Positions 8,985 to 17,567 are shown, numbered from the stretch's first letter. The stretch: DNA of 64,000 nucleotides from Thermopolyspora sp044507605 (GCA_044507605.1 JBIQJI010000003.1:1-64000); one strand, 5' to 3'. Notes: generated by a model not told the origin, from the letters alone. Made by a program: numbers and translations.

Positions 8985-10184
8985 GTGTCGCGTGACCACA
9001 ACAACACGGTTCGGGCCGCTCTCGCGCTCGCCGCGGCCGCGCTCCTGACCACCTCCTGCTCCGGCGGCTCATCCGCCAACGGCGGCTCCGCCGGCGACGC
9101 AGAGCCCACCGCCACCCGGCCCGCCCCGCCCGCCATCACCGTCACCCCCGCCAAGGGCACCACCCGCGTCCGCCCCGACAAGACCGTCGTCGTCACCGCC
9201 GCCGGCGGCACCCTCGACAGCGTCGACGTCACCTCCGGCGGCGAACCCGTCAAGGGCACCTTCAACGACGACCACACCCGCTGGCGCTCCACCGGCCTGC
9301 TGCACCCCGACGCCACCTACACCGTCACCGCCAAGGCCACCGGCGAAGGCGGCCCCGCCACCACCACCAGCACCTTCACCACACTGCGCCCCAAGAACCC
9401 CCTCTCCATCATCGACGTCACCCCCGCCATCAAAGGCGAGACCCTCGGCGTCGGCGCCCCCATCATCGTCACCTTCAACCAGAACATCCGCGACAAGGCG
9501 GCCGTCGAGGAAGCCCTGAAGATCAAAGCCGAGAAACCCGTCGACGGCGCCTGGCGCTGGATCAGCGACCGCCAGGTCATCTACCGCACCGCCAAGTTCT
9601 GGCCCGCCCACCAGACCGTCGTGCTCCGCGCCCGCCTCACCGGCCTGCGCGCCGGCCCCGGCACCTACGGCGTCAAAGACCGCACCACCACCTTCAAGAT
9701 CGGCGCCGCCTGGATCAGCACCGTGAGCGTCCCCGACCACACGATGGTCGTCAAGAAGGACGGCAAGGTCGTCAAGCGGATGGCCATCAGCGCAGGCAAG
9801 GGCACCACGCGCGAGTACACCACCACCAACGGCATCCACCTCACGATGGAACGCGGCAATCCCGTCGTGATGACCTCACCGGGCAAAAAGAAAGGCGACC
9901 CCGGCTACTACCGCGAAGTCGTCAACTGGGCCGTGCGCATCTCCAGCAGCGGCGAATACGTCCACAGCGCCCCCTGGTCCGTCGGCGCCCAAGGCCGCGC
10001 CAACGTCAGCCACGGCTGCATCAACGCCCGCCCCGACCAGGCCAAATGGTTCTACGACAACTTCCACCGCGGCGACGTCGTCAAAATCTCCGGCACCGAC
10101 CGCAAACTGGAATGGAACAACGGCTGGGGCTTCTGGCAGATGCCGTTCAAAGAGTGGAAGAAGGGCAGCGCCCTCAACACCTGA
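8985..10184 (+). CDS. L,D-transpeptidase lipoprotein (Ig-like domains + YkuD)
   Basis: The 399-residue exported enzyme cross-links peptidoglycan through 3-3 bonds. It starts with a lipoprotein-type signal (RAALALAAAALLTTSC, Cys25), although the -3 residue is Thr and so not ideal. Two Ig-like beta domains follow (about residues 45-250), then the YkuD catalytic domain with YREVVNWAVRISSSGEYVHS and the active-site motif SHGCINARP (His343, Cys345). A Trp-rich C-terminal tail is typical of actinobacterial Ldt proteins. The GTG at 8985 is preferred to an upstream TTG because GGGGGAGAAGG (8972-8982) sits just before it. Confidence 0.93.
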   Translation: MSRDHNNTVRAALALAAAALLTTSCSGGSSANGGSAGDAEPTATRPAPPAITVTPAKGTTRVRPDKTVVVTAAGGTLDSVDVTSGGEPVKGTFNDDHTRWRSTGLLHPDATYTVTAKATGEGGPATTTSTFTTLRPKNPLSIIDVTPAIKGETLGVGAPIIVTFNQNIRDKAAVEEALKIKAEKPVDGAWRWISDRQVIYRTAKFWPAHQTVVLRARLTGLRAGPGTYGVKDRTTTFKIGAAWISTVSVPDHTMVVKKDGKVVKRMAISAGKGTTREYTTTNGIHLTMERGNPVVMTSPGKKKGDPGYYREVVNWAVRISSSGEYVHSAPWSVGAQGRANVSHGCINARPDQAKWFYDNFHRGDVVKISGTDRKLEWNNGWGFWQMPFKEWKKGSALNT

Positions 10185-10264
10185 ACCCCCGGCCCCCCAA
10201 ACCGGGCTCCCCGGGACCGCCGCCCCTCCGCCGCGCCCGCCCGCCACGGCCCCCGCGGCCCCTG

Positions 10265-11266
10265 TCACAGCAGCGGCAACTGCACGGCCGGCCTGACCCG
10301 GCGCCGCCACGGCCGCACCCCGCGCCCCACACCGTACAAGGCCGCCAGCTCGCCCACCTCCGCCGCGATCCGCTCCCGATACGACGCCGCCGCCAGCGAC
10401 CCGCCGCCGTACAACTGCAGATACCGCCCCACCAGCCCCGGATGGCACTCGCCCAGCCACCCCAGGAACCACTCCCGCACCCCCGGCGGCAACGCCAGCA
10501 CCACCGGAGCCACCTCCACCGCCCCCGCCTCCGCCGCGCGCCGCACCGCCGCCCGCAACTGATCGGACGAATCGGTCAGGCACGGCAGGACCGGCGCCAG
10601 CAGCACCCCGCACTCCACCCCCGCGCCGGTCAGCGCCGCGCACACCTCCAGCCGCTTCTGCGGCGACGGCGCCCCCGGCTCGGCCGACCTGCGCAGCCGA
10701 TCGTCCACGAACCCCACCGACACCATCACCCGCACCGGCGCGGACCGCCCCACCTCCTTCAGCACCGCCACGTCCCGCAGCACCAGCGGGCTCTTGGTCA
10801 GCACCGTGACCGGACGGCCCGCCTCGCCGAACGCCCCCAGCACCCCCGGCATCAGCCGATACGTCTGCTCCAGCGGCTGATAGCAGTCGCCCTCCACCCC
10901 CAGCGCCACCGGCTCACCGCCACGGCCGGGAACCGCCAGCTCCGCCCGCAGCCGCCGCGCCGCATCGGCCCGCACCACCACCGCCTCGCCGAACCCCGCC
11001 CCGGCGTCCAGCCCCAGCCGCCGATGACCCCGCCGCCCCGGGCAGTACACACACGCCGCGCCGCAGCCCCGGTACGGGCTCGCCCCCCACCGGAACGGCA
11101 GCCCGAGATGCGGCGGCACCGCGCCGATCAGCGCACGCGCCGCCACCTCGTACACCGTCACCGGCCCTGCCGACCCAGGCGGCACCAGCACCCGCCGCAC
11201 CGCCCGCCGCGCGATCGGCGGCGCCGCCGGCGCGACGTCCACGAGCGAAGGGACATCCCACCCCAC
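10265..11266 (-). CDS. Rv2578c family radical SAM protein, divergent cluster loop
   Basis: The 333-residue protein matches the Rv2578c radical SAM family: YEVAARALIGAVP, PFRWGASPYRGC, the cluster motif C68-x3-C72-x2-C75, then LMPGVLGAF, VTVLTKSPLVLRDVAVL, MVSVGFVDDRLRR and ECGVLLAPVLPCLTDS. The family normally reads YCFARNTHTYLDLDAG after the cluster; here it is YCPGRRGHRRLGLDAG, so the loop is unusual. The substrate of the family is unknown to me. The GTG at 11266 is chosen because family members begin with a GWD/RWD motif there. It is the last gene in the same direction as an ABC exporter (99-bp gap) and may share its transcript. Confidence 0.85.
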   Translation of the reverse strand: MGWDVPSLVDVAPAAPPIARRAVRRVLVPPGSAGPVTVYEVAARALIGAVPPHLGLPFRWGASPYRGCGAACVYCPGRRGHRRLGLDAGAGFGEAVVVRADAARRLRAELAVPGRGGEPVALGVEGDCYQPLEQTYRLMPGVLGAFGEAGRPVTVLTKSPLVLRDVAVLKEVGRSAPVRVMVSVGFVDDRLRRSAEPGAPSPQKRLEVCAALTGAGVECGVLLAPVLPCLTDSSDQLRAAVRRAAEAGAVEVAPVVLALPPGVREWFLGWLGECHPGLVGRYLQLYGGGSLAAASYRERIAAEVGELAALYGVGRGVRPWRRRVRPAVQLPLL

Positions 11267-11365
11267 GCCACCAGTAGAACACGCATTCGACGACCCTGCC
11301 AAGGCGCCCGCGCCCGGCGCCACCGGCCGGGCAGGCCGGGGGAGCCGGGGGAGCCGGGGGAGTGG

Positions 11366-12187
11366 TCACGAACAGAGCCGCTCCCGCAGCCGCCACGCCG
11401 CGAACCACAGCCCCGCCGCCGACATCGCCACCAGATACACCACATGCCCGGCCGTCGCGGCCCCCACCGGCCCCAGCACCAGCCCCCGCACCAGCTGCAC
11501 CGAGTGATACAACGGCGTGCACTCGATCAGCACCTGCACCCCGGCCGGATAGTCCGTCACGGGGGAGAAGGTGCCCGAGAACAGGAACAACGCGAACTGC
11601 CCCGTAGCCACCAGGTCGAAATCCTGCCACCCCCGCACCATCGCGGCGACCGCCATCCCCACCGCGCCGAACGCCACCCCGACCAGCACCGTCGCCGGAA
11701 ACGCCGCCAGCGCGGCGACGGGCGACGCCAGCCCCATCACCACCATCACCACCAGAAACGCCGCCGTGTACATCGCGCCCCGCGCCGTCGCCCACACCAG
11801 CTCGCCCAGCGCGAGCTCCGTCGGCCCCACCGGCGTCGCCAGCACCGCCTCGAACGTCTTCTGATACTTGATCTTGGCGAAGAAGTTGAACGTCGTCGCC
11901 GCCAGCGCCCCCGTCATCGCCGACGCCGCCAGCATCGCCGGGGCCACGAACTCCGCGTACGGCACCCGCCCGCCCCCCGGCAGCGGCAGGTCGCCCACCA
12001 GCGCCCCCACGCCCAGCCCGATCGACAGCAGATACAGCAGCGGCTCGAAGAACCCCGACACGACGACCAGCAGATACGACGGCCCCGACCGCAACGCGCC
12101 GATGTTGCGCGCGACCACCGCCCCCACCCGCCGCGACCGCGCCCGGGCGACGATCAACGTGGTCACCATCGCGTCCGCGCGGAACAC
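11366..12187 (-). CDS. ABC-2 type transporter permease (DrrB/NodJ-like)
   Basis: The 273-residue integral membrane protein has six hydrophobic segments and ABC-2 family features: SYLLVVVSGFFEPLLYLLSIG, ATTFNFFAKIKYQKTFEAVL and the ATPVGPTELALGELVWA coupling helix. Near the end come FLFSGTFSPVTDYP and ECTPLYHSVQLVRGL. It pairs with the upstream permease (12323-13099) and ATPase (13205-14137) to make a heteromeric exporter of the daunorubicin-resistance/NodIJ type. The start could be the GTG at 12187 or the ATG six codons later; neither has a strong ribosome site. Confidence 0.87.
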   Translation of the reverse strand: MFRADAMVTTLIVARARSRRVGAVVARNIGALRSGPSYLLVVVSGFFEPLLYLLSIGLGVGALVGDLPLPGGGRVPYAEFVAPAMLAASAMTGALAATTFNFFAKIKYQKTFEAVLATPVGPTELALGELVWATARGAMYTAAFLVVMVVMGLASPVAALAAFPATVLVGVAFGAVGMAVAAMVRGWQDFDLVATGQFALFLFSGTFSPVTDYPAGVQVLIECTPLYHSVQLVRGLVLGPVGAATAGHVVYLVAMSAAGLWFAAWRLRERLCS

Positions 12188-12322
12188 CCGCCGGCCCGCC
12201 CGGCCGGCCCGCCCGCGCTCCCTCCTTCCACCTCGGCCCCCACCGGGACCCGTCCCTTGACCGCCACCACAACCCGCGACCGGCGCCCGCCGCGCCCACC
12301 GGCGGCACGCCCGGCCGCACGC

Positions 12323-13099
12323 TCAGTCACGCAGCCGCCGATCGAACGACCGCACCGCCAGCGCCGCGCCCGCCAGCGCCCACACCACCAGGTACGCCAC
12401 ATGCGCCGCCACCGGCCACGGCGGCATGACCCCCAGCGTCGCCGACCGATCCAGCTCCACCCCGTGCCACAGCGGCAGCGCGTACGCGACCGGCCGCACC
12501 ACCGCCGGCAGCTGCTCCACCGGGAAGAACACACCGGCGAACAACGTCGCCGGGATCACCACCAGCCGGGTCAGCAGCGCGAAGTACCCGTCGTTGTCGA
12601 GCCGCGCCGAGAACGCCGCCGTCGCACCCGCCACCGCCAGCGCCGTCAACGCGCACACCAGCACCGCCGCCAGCGCCCACCACGACCGCAACGCCCCGAA
12701 CGCCGCCGCCACCGCCAGGAACGCCGCCGACGACACACCCACCCGCACCAGCAGGAACAGCAGCATCCCCGCCACGATGTCGCCCGGCACCACCGGCGTC
12801 GCCGCGATCCCGTAATAGGCCCGCACCCACCGGAAGTCGCCCAGCACCGGATAGGTCGTCTCGGAGATCGCGATCTGGAACGCCGTGGAGGCCAGAATGC
12901 CCGGCACGATCCACGCCAGGTAGTCCACCCCGTCCACGTCCCCGACGTACGCCCCCACGCCCACGCCGAAACTCACCACGAACAGCACCGGCAGCACCAG
13001 CGACGAGAACACCGACGCGCGCCACAACCGCCGATACAGCACCAGATAGCGCCACAGCACCGCCATCGTGCCCCGGCCGGCGATGCCGCCGCTCACCAT
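12323..13099 (-). CDS. ABC-2 type transporter permease
   Basis: The 258-residue membrane protein is paralogous to the next gene: LYRRLWRASVFSSLVLPVLF, GVGVGAYVGDVDGVDYLAW, STAFQIAISETTYPVLGDF, RAYYGIAATPVVPGDIVAG and FAGVFFPVEQLPAVVRP. Six hydrophobic segments are visible. It is the first of two permeases downstream of the ATPase, 105 bp away. The ATG at 13099 is preferred to upstream codons because GAGGGGACGG precedes it. Two different half-transporter permeases suggest a heterodimer. The exported substrate is unknown. Confidence 0.88.
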   Translation of the reverse strand: MVSGGIAGRGTMAVLWRYLVLYRRLWRASVFSSLVLPVLFVVSFGVGVGAYVGDVDGVDYLAWIVPGILASTAFQIAISETTYPVLGDFRWVRAYYGIAATPVVPGDIVAGMLLFLLVRVGVSSAAFLAVAAAFGALRSWWALAAVLVCALTALAVAGATAAFSARLDNDGYFALLTRLVVIPATLFAGVFFPVEQLPAVVRPVAYALPLWHGVELDRSATLGVMPPWPVAAHVAYLVVWALAGAALAVRSFDRRLRD

Positions 13100-13204
13100 C
13101 ACGACCCGTCCCCTCACCGGCCCAGCGGCACCCACGACCGCGGCCACACCCACATCGACACCCGCAACGACACACCCGCACCGGCGCAGGGACCGGCACC
13201 ACCG

Positions 13205-14137
13205 TCAGTCCACCAGGGTCCGCCCGGTAAGCCGCAGGAACACATCCTCCAGCGACGACCGCCGCACCAGCGCGCTGGACGGCGCCAGACCACGCCGATG
13301 CGCCTCGGCCAGCACCTCGTCCCCATCGCCCGCGTACACCAGCACCCGGTCGGGCAGCGTGTCGACACGATCGCCCACGCCCGCCAGCTTGCCGGCCGAG
13401 TCGGCGGGGGAGCGGTCCCCGAACCGCAGCTCCACCACCTCCGGGCTCGAATGGGTCTCGATCAACGACCGGGGCGAGCCCTCGGCCACGATACGGCCGC
13501 CGTCCATCACCACCAGCCGGTCGCACAGCTGCTCCGCCTCGTCCATGTAATGCGTGGTCAGCACCAGCGTGATGCCCTGCTGCTTCAGCCGGAACAGCCG
13601 CTCCCACAACAGATGCCGCGCCTGCGGGTCCAGGCCCGTCGTCGGCTCGTCGAGCAGAACCAGATCGGGCTCGTTGATCAGGGCCCGCGCGATCGTCAGC
13701 CGCCGCTTCATGCCGCCCGACAACGGGTCCACCATGCTGCCCGCACGGTCGGACAACTGCACGAACTCCAGCAGCTCCGCCGCCCGCCGCCGCGCCTCCG
13801 CCCGCGAAATGCCGAAATAGCGGGCATACGTCGTGAGGTTCTCCTCCACCGTCAGATCGATGTCGAGGTTGTCGAGCTGCGGGCACACCCCCAGCCGCCC
13901 CCGGATCGCCGCCCCCTCACGCACCGGATCCATGCCCAGAATCCGCAGCTTACCGGCGGTCGGCCGCGAGACACACCCGATCATGCGCATCGTCGACGAC
14001 TTGCCCGCCCCGTTGGGGCCCAGGAACCCGAACGCCTCACCGGCCGCCACATCGAGATCGATCCCGTCGACGGCCGTGAAATCACCGAAACGTTTGACCA
14101 GCCCTCGGGCCCGGATCATCGGCCGCTCATCGTCCAC
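13205..14137 (-). CDS. ABC transporter ATP-binding protein (DrrA/NodI-like)
   Basis: The 310-residue ATPase is complete: Walker A GPNGAGKS (40-47), Q-loop near CPQLDN (85-90), signature LSGGMKRR (139-146), Walker B LVLLDEPTTGLD (159-170), the H-loop TTHYMDEAE, and a C-terminal DrrA-type extension ending SSLEDVFLRLTGRTLVD. It energises the two permeases encoded downstream in the same direction. The GTG at 14137 is used; an ATG at residue 7 is equally possible. It is the first gene of a probable four-gene unit (ATPase, two permeases, radical SAM protein). Confidence 0.92.
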   Translation of the reverse strand: MDDERPMIRARGLVKRFGDFTAVDGIDLDVAAGEAFGFLGPNGAGKSSTMRMIGCVSRPTAGKLRILGMDPVREGAAIRGRLGVCPQLDNLDIDLTVEENLTTYARYFGISRAEARRRAAELLEFVQLSDRAGSMVDPLSGGMKRRLTIARALINEPDLVLLDEPTTGLDPQARHLLWERLFRLKQQGITLVLTTHYMDEAEQLCDRLVVMDGGRIVAEGSPRSLIETHSSPEVVELRFGDRSPADSAGKLAGVGDRVDTLPDRVLVYAGDGDEVLAEAHRRGLAPSSALVRRSSLEDVFLRLTGRTLVD

Positions 14138-14390
14138 GTCGCGACCCTAACCGACCCATCCGACAATTCCGCAACTCATTTACCGCCCCGCCCCCGTCCC
14201 GGCCCACGGCCCGCCGATCCCGCGACCCCTGTCCCGGGAGCCCGGGCGCGGCAGGGAAGCAGGCCGGCGGACCGCCGCGCCGCCGGTCCCCGTCCCGCCG
14301 GACCGGGCGCGGCTCCGCCGGGGGAGCGGGCCCCGGACCGCCAGGGGAACGGGCCCGGCCGGGCGCGGCCCCGACCCCTCCCCATGCGGC

Positions 14391-15440
14391 TCAGCCCACG
14401 TCCCCGCCACCACCCGGACGCTCCGGACGGTCCGGGCCGTCGTGCGCCAGCCGGCCCAGCACCTCGTACGCCGGGTTCCCGCGCGCCGCGCGGCGCACCT
14501 CACGCGCCGTCGACGCCACATACGCCTGACCCGTCACGATCGACGAATGGCCCAGCAGCTCCATCAGCTCGTGCGCCGTCGCGCCCCGCTCGGCCAGCCG
14601 CGTCGCGAACTCGTGCCGCAACGCGTGCACCAGCGTGCCCTTCTGCACCCGGTCGTGCACCCCGGCGTACCGGTAACACTGCCGCACCAGATACTGCAGC
14701 CCGCCCCGCCGCAACGGCTCACCCCGCGTGTCCACCAGCAACGCCGCCGACCGGGGGATCGACGACAGGCCGAAACGACGCGCCCTGCTGTCCAGATACG
14801 CCTCCACCAGCCGCTCCACCGGCTCCTCGATCGGCAGCGACCGGGTCTTGCCGCCCTTGCCCACCACCTGGATCCGGCGATCGCCGGGGGAGCCGCCGAT
14901 CGACCCCACCGTCAGCCCCAGCAGCTCCGCCGACCGCATGCCCGTCACCAGCGCCAGCGCCAGCACCACCAGATCCCGCTCCACCCACGGATCCCGCGCC
15001 TTACGCGCCCCCGCCGCGATCCGCTCCAGCAACGTCGCCGACGCCCCGCCATCGCCCAGCAGCGGCTTGGGCGCCTTGGCCGGCTGCCTGGGCCGGGGGA
15101 CCGCCGCCATCGGATTGCCCTCCACCAGCCCCTCCGCCACACAGAACGTCAGCAACTGGTTCCACGCGCTCCACGCCCGGTTCACGCTCGCCGCCGACCG
15201 CGACCCGGCGAACTCCGCGAACGCCGCCCGCATCAGCCGCCCGTCCAGCCGGCCCACCCACAGGCCCGCCGGCGGCACACCGTCCAGCCGCGCCGCGATC
15301 TCCGTCACGATCCGCAGATCCCGCTCGTACCCGGCGATCGTGTGCGGCGACAGCTTCTTCACCCGCAGCCCCGACAGGAACGACCCCACCGCCTCGGGCA
15401 CCGTCACCCGCCCGCCCGACCCATCAGCCACGGCCACCAC
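14391..15440 (-). CDS. Tyrosine recombinase, XerC/XerD-like
   Basis: The 349-residue protein has a SAM-like core-binding domain (AVGSFLSGLRVKKLSPHTIA, about 17-110) and a complete catalytic domain. Residues are Arg169 (TGMRSAEL), Lys in GKGGKTRSLP (195/198), His272 and Arg275 (VHALRHEFAT), His298 (LLGHSS) and nucleophile Tyr307 (GQAYVAST). It therefore should cleave and rejoin DNA at a paired-arm core site. It is not beside the usual xerC or xerD neighbours. Its start (GTG at 15440) lies 25 bp from a dif-like inverted repeat, and a second, divergent recombinase lies across an otherwise empty gap. Chromosome-dimer resolution, an integrated element or a promoter-inversion role are all open. Confidence 0.9.
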   Translation of the reverse strand: MVAVADGSGGRVTVPEAVGSFLSGLRVKKLSPHTIAGYERDLRIVTEIAARLDGVPPAGLWVGRLDGRLMRAAFAEFAGSRSAASVNRAWSAWNQLLTFCVAEGLVEGNPMAAVPRPRQPAKAPKPLLGDGGASATLLERIAAGARKARDPWVERDLVVLALALVTGMRSAELLGLTVGSIGGSPGDRRIQVVGKGGKTRSLPIEEPVERLVEAYLDSRARRFGLSSIPRSAALLVDTRGEPLRRGGLQYLVRQCYRYAGVHDRVQKGTLVHALRHEFATRLAERGATAHELMELLGHSSIVTGQAYVASTAREVRRAARGNPAYEVLGRLAHDGPDRPERPGGGGDVG

Positions 15441-15465
15441 CGGACCGAGGGGAGCCCGCCCAGAA

Positions 15466-15493
15466 ATGATGCATAAGTGCGATTATGCATGAA
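15466..15493. other. dif-like Xer recombination site candidate
   Basis: Positions 15469-15490 form a perfect inverted repeat, ATGCATAA - GTGCGA - TTATGCAT (8-bp arms, 6-bp centre). Written as two 11-bp arms, ATGATGCATAA (15466-15476) and TTATGCATGAA (15483-15493), it follows the 11-6-11 plan of E. coli dif and keeps its GCATAA...TTATG inner parts. It lies immediately upstream of a tyrosine recombinase gene, so it could be that enzyme's core site, its operator, or both. Confidence 0.5.
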
Positions 15494-16136
15494 ACATGCG
15501 AGACAAGGCGACGGAAAGGGCTCCGACACGCCGTGCGAGAGTGCCCGCCGGGGCATCCGCACAACCCGCCGGACTCGCCGCCCGAGGCGGCGGCGGCACT
15601 GGCTGCGCGTCCGGCGTTTTCCGACGGCGGGCGGGCCCACGGCGAGCTCTGCGGTCGCCGAGCACCGGCGGCGAATCCGCAACGCGGAGATCACCGTACC
15701 CGGCCGGACCGGCACGCGATCGGCACCCGCCGGAGCCGTTCCCATGGGCACCTGGGCACCCGCCCGAGACATTCCCGCAACCCGAGCCATCCCGCACAAC
15801 GCCGCGGCCGTCCGTCACGGCATCCGGCCGGAACGGGCGAACCGGGCAACGGCGCGGGCACCGGCCGGACCGAGTGCCGCCGAGCCGGGACCGCCGACAC
15901 AGACCAAGCACGAGCCAAGATCGTCACGCGCGGGCGGGACATCGGAAGCGGGAAGATCGTAAACGGTGGGTCATATCGGACGTGACGTTAGCGGCGCTCG
16001 GCGTCTGCGGCCGACCGCAGGCGGCCGCGTCGACCGGGACCGGGCCGCCGGTGTAGAGATCGGGCGTTCCGGGCACCTGGCGGCGCGTCAGGCCGCCGCG
16101 CCGCCCCCGCGTTCGCCGCTCCGCACCGATCCAGGG
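15494..16136. other. Long intergenic stretch between divergent recombinases
   Basis: About 640 bases hold no frame that I can match to a protein family. The possible frames on both strands are Arg/Pro/Gly-rich shadows without credible ribosome sites. A small hairpin (CTGCGG-CCGA-CCGCAG near 16004-16019) and slightly AT-richer patches around 15955-15990 are the only features seen. It may hold promoters for both recombinase genes. Confidence 0.5.
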
Positions 16137-16172
16137 TTATACCAGACAGAATTTGACTTCTGTCTGGTATAA
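16137..16172. repeat. Perfect 15-bp inverted repeat with 6-bp centre
   Basis: TTATACCAGACAGAA (16137-16151), centre TTTGAC (16152-16157), then its exact reverse complement TTCTGTCTGGTATAA (16158-16172). Arms of this length around a 6-bp spacer fit the core site of a tyrosine recombinase. It lies just upstream of the right-hand recombinase gene. A TTGACT -35-like hexamer (16153-16158) overlaps it, so an operator role is also possible. Confidence 0.75.
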
Positions 16173-16301
16173 GCATGATTGCGCCTTTTACACGCCATGC
16201 ACCAATCGCCGCCAGGAGTCCACGTCCGGCGGCCGGTCCCGCCCTGCGTCCGCCGGCCCGAACCGGCGAAACTGTCGGTGCGAGGCGATACCGTCGAGGC
16301 C

Positions 16302-17372
16302 GTGCGCCCCGTCAAGATCAACCGTCTCACCGTGCAGCAGGCCGCCGACCGCTACGTGGAGCTGATCCGGGCCAGGACCGTCACCGGGGCCCTCTCCCCC
16401 GCCACCGCCGAGGTGTACGCCCGCGACGTCGCCACCCTGGTCACGCTGGCCGGCCCCGATCGGGTCCTGGACGACCTCACCGGCGAAGACATCGACGCGG
16501 TGCTGCTGGCGTTCGCCCGCAAACCCGACGGCAGGCGCGCCCGGCCCGGCCCCGGCAGGCAGAGCGCCTCGTCGCAGGCGCGGTTCCGGCGGTCGGTGTC
16601 GGCGCTGTTCAAGCACGCGGTGCTCGCCGGATGGGTGCAGCTCGATCCGATGCCCGCCTCCACCGTACGGGCCAAGGAGCGGGGCGGGCTGCGGGCCGAG
16701 CGGCGGGCGCTGACCCGCGAGCAGGCGCAGGGCCTGGTCGGCGCGGCCGGCTCCCTGGCCCGCACCGGCGAGGGTGAGACGGGGGCCGACGGGCGGCGCC
16801 GCCGCAAAGACCAGCGCACCGAGCTGCGCGACGCCCTGATCGTGCTGCTGCTGGCGGCGGTGGGGCCGCGCGTGTCGGAGCTGGTGCGGGCCAACGTCGA
16901 GGACTTCTACGTCAACGACGGGGTGCGCTACTGGCGCATCTTCGGCAAGGGCGGCCGCACCCGCGACGTGCCGCTGCCCGACGCGGTGGCCCAGGTGCTC
17001 GACGCCTACCTGGCGCGGCCGCGTCCGGAGTCGGCCGGCAAGGCGCTGCTGCTGTCGTGGCGGGGCCGCAGGCTGGCGCGCGGCGACGTCCAGGCCGTGA
17101 TCGACCGCGTACGCCGGCTGGTCGGCCCCGGGGAGAGCCGCTCGGTGACACCGCACGGGCTGCGGCACACCACGGCGACCCACCTGCTGGCCGAGGCCGT
17201 CGACATGGACGCGGTCCGCCGCGTGCTGGGCCACGGCGACCTGTCGACCCTGGGCCGTTACCGCGACGAGCTGCCCGGGGAGCTGGAGGTGGCGATGCGC
17301 GCCCATCCCCTGCTGAAAGGCCCCCGGGCCGAGGCCGGGGCCTGGGGCGGCGGGGCCGGGCGCGAGGAGTGA
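16302..17372 (+). CDS. Tyrosine recombinase / phage-type integrase
   Basis: The 356-residue protein has an N-terminal core-binding domain (LTVQQAADRYVELIRARTVT) and a full catalytic set: Arg190 (GPRVSEL), Lys216 (FGKGGRTRDVPLP), His285 and Arg288 (PHGLRHTTATHLL), His311 (VLGHGDLST) and Tyr320 (GRYRDEL). The start is uncertain. The frame is open back to 16179 (TTG) with an ATG at 16197, but the translated upstream part looks non-coding; the GTG at 16302 directly precedes conserved sequence. It is divergent from the other recombinase and only distantly similar, so the two are not a recent duplication. A 15-bp inverted repeat lies upstream. Confidence 0.88.
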   Translation: MRPVKINRLTVQQAADRYVELIRARTVTGALSPATAEVYARDVATLVTLAGPDRVLDDLTGEDIDAVLLAFARKPDGRRARPGPGRQSASSQARFRRSVSALFKHAVLAGWVQLDPMPASTVRAKERGGLRAERRALTREQAQGLVGAAGSLARTGEGETGADGRRRRKDQRTELRDALIVLLLAAVGPRVSELVRANVEDFYVNDGVRYWRIFGKGGRTRDVPLPDAVAQVLDAYLARPRPESAGKALLLSWRGRRLARGDVQAVIDRVRRLVGPGESRSVTPHGLRHTTATHLLAEAVDMDAVRRVLGHGDLSTLGRYRDELPGELEVAMRAHPLLKGPRAEAGAWGGGAGREE

Positions 17373-17529
17373 CGGCCGCGCTCCGGGGCGTCCTGGGCCG
17401 GAACGCCCTGACCGGCCTCAGGGACCGGGATCGCCGGGTGACGGCCGTGTGACGGCCGTTCCCGGGCGCCCTGGGTCTGCGGTCGTGCGGTCGTCCGGGG
17501 TTGTCGTCGGGGTTGCCGTTCCGCGTCCC

Positions 17530-17558
17530 CCCCCGCCCCGCGGGGAGCCGGGCGGGGG
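17530..17558. terminator. Hairpin between convergent genes
   Basis: CCCCCGCCC (17530-17538) pairs perfectly with GGGCGGGGG (17550-17558) around an 11-base loop. It lies just before the stop of the DUF4037 gene and after the recombinase gene, so it may end both transcripts. There is no U-run, as usual in this G+C range. Confidence 0.4.
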
Positions 17559-17567
17559 CGCGGCGGG

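Noticed and set aside
14391..15440. Naming the left recombinase XerC or XerD
   Set aside because: The catalytic residues fit, but the gene lies outside the usual xerC/xerD neighbourhoods. With a second recombinase beside it, orthology cannot be claimed from sequence alone.
10046..15469. A rightward open frame of about 1,800 codons
   Set aside because: It is the shadow of the ABC exporter, radical SAM and recombinase genes, with Arg/Pro/His composition and no recognisable motif.
15494..16136. Small genes in the recombinase gap
   Set aside because: The several open frames overlap each other, have shadow-like composition and no ribosome sites.
14391..17372. A prophage or transposon
   Set aside because: Apart from the two recombinases there are no phage structural, excisionase, relaxase or transposase genes, and no tRNA gene or direct target repeats were seen.
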